From Phormidium tanganyikae FI6-MK23 (lineage in GTDB: Bacteria; Cyanobacteriota; Cyanobacteriia; Leptolyngbyales; Leptolyngbyaceae): a stretch of 64,000 bases of DNA. A program made the position numbers and the translations under genes. Below, in pieces: positions 63,942-64,000 of the stretch. Under the pieces are notes generated by a model. The model ran no database searches and was not told where the DNA came from. It saw only the letters and a program-made list of their open reading frames with translations. The DNA lies in contig JAHHHU010000003.1 in NCBI GenBank assembly GCA_019359175.1, forward strand, positions 290,148 through 354,147. Direction: 5' to 3'. Each line of letters begins with the position of its first letter. Within the stretch, counting starts at the first letter, position 1.

Positions 63942-64000
63942 ATGGTCGGTGTCACCCGGATCAAAATTGAAGAAACAGCATCAGAACTGGAAGCGCTGAT
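63942..64000 (+). CDS. IS630-like transposase, N-terminus (cut by window end)
   Basis: Nineteen codons are visible, MVGVTRIKIEETASELEALM-like, cut by the window. The start resembles cyanobacterial IS630-family transposases, which open with M-[AV]-G-V-T-x-I-x-I and a helical LKALL region. Only the beginning can be judged, so the family call is tentative. It faces away from DUF433 and marks an insertion at the edge of the toxin-antitoxin pair. Confidence 0.5.
   Translation, partial: MVGVTRIKIEETASELEAL

Overview
The window looks like a chromosomal segment of a filamentous or Leptolyngbya-like cyanobacterium. The evidence is the very high frequency of GCGATCGC (HIP1-type palindromes), a cyanobacterial-type glutamate-cysteine ligase, a group-2 sigma factor, an alternative respiratory terminal oxidase (ARTO) operon, LPA1/Rep27-like (DUF3493) and DUF3285 proteins, Uma2 proteins, and a caspase/STAND/WD40 giant protein. 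Species cannot be fixed from the sequence alone. Most of the window is ordinary core genome; the accessory material sits in a few short scars.

Layout. 0-10.8 kb: peptidoglycan-binding protein, small sigma factor, NfeD-like OB-fold protein, transglutaminase, a 48-residue membrane peptide, a 1609-residue caspase/NTPase/WD40 protein, an MFS exporter with a coiled-coil membrane protein. 10.9-14.4 kb: glmS, a 46-bp perfect palindrome, a chimeric relic (tyrosine integrase 5' end joined to the 3' end of an IS6-type transposase), tRNA-Thr(CGU) and a DUF3493 gene. 14.4-21 kb: DUF1565/SLH surface protein, gshA, a DUF202 protein, a two-gene unit with a truncated aspartic-protease-like partner, and a divergent TetR/FAD-monooxygenase pair with three inverted repeats between them. 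21-25.3 kb: a compact set of four small minus-strand genes, ahcY with an unusual long-stem leader, a DUF4160/DUF2442 pair and a TIR-domain fragment. 25.3-33.5 kb: TrkA-type protein, GNAT, sigma factor, priA and a second DUF1565/SLH protein.

33.5-44 kb holds the ARTO operon: two DUF2231 membrane proteins, oxidase subunit II without the CuA ligands, subunit I of the YSHPxV (A2) class, subunit III and a GMC-family flavin oxidoreductase 11 bases later. It is followed by two Uma2 paralogues flanking a 2H-phosphoesterase-like gene and holA. 44-53 kb: GST, a divergently encoded glutamine/basic amino-acid ABC transporter (ATPase versus binding-protein/permease fusion), a membrane GTPase, a response regulator and a GT39-like glycosyltransferase that carries an in-frame copy of a mobile palindromic repeat. 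53-60 kb: MBL-fold protein, trpG, dgkA-like, ybeY, scpB, and the sulfate transporter genes sbpA-cysT-cysW without cysA. 60-64 kb: sorbosone-dehydrogenase-like lipoprotein, XapX protein, VanY-type carboxypeptidase, an M41-like HEAGH protein lacking the AAA domain, then a DUF433/DUF5615 toxin-antitoxin-type pair whose toxin gene has an in-frame stop, next to the start of an IS630-like transposase at the window edge.

No CRISPR array, rRNA operon or intact prophage is visible. The strongest candidates for follow-up are the ahcY leader structure, the tandem active/pseudo caspase protein, the GMC-ARTO linkage, the split DUF5615 gene with an internal ribosome site, and the four-gene small-protein cluster at 21-22.7 kb.
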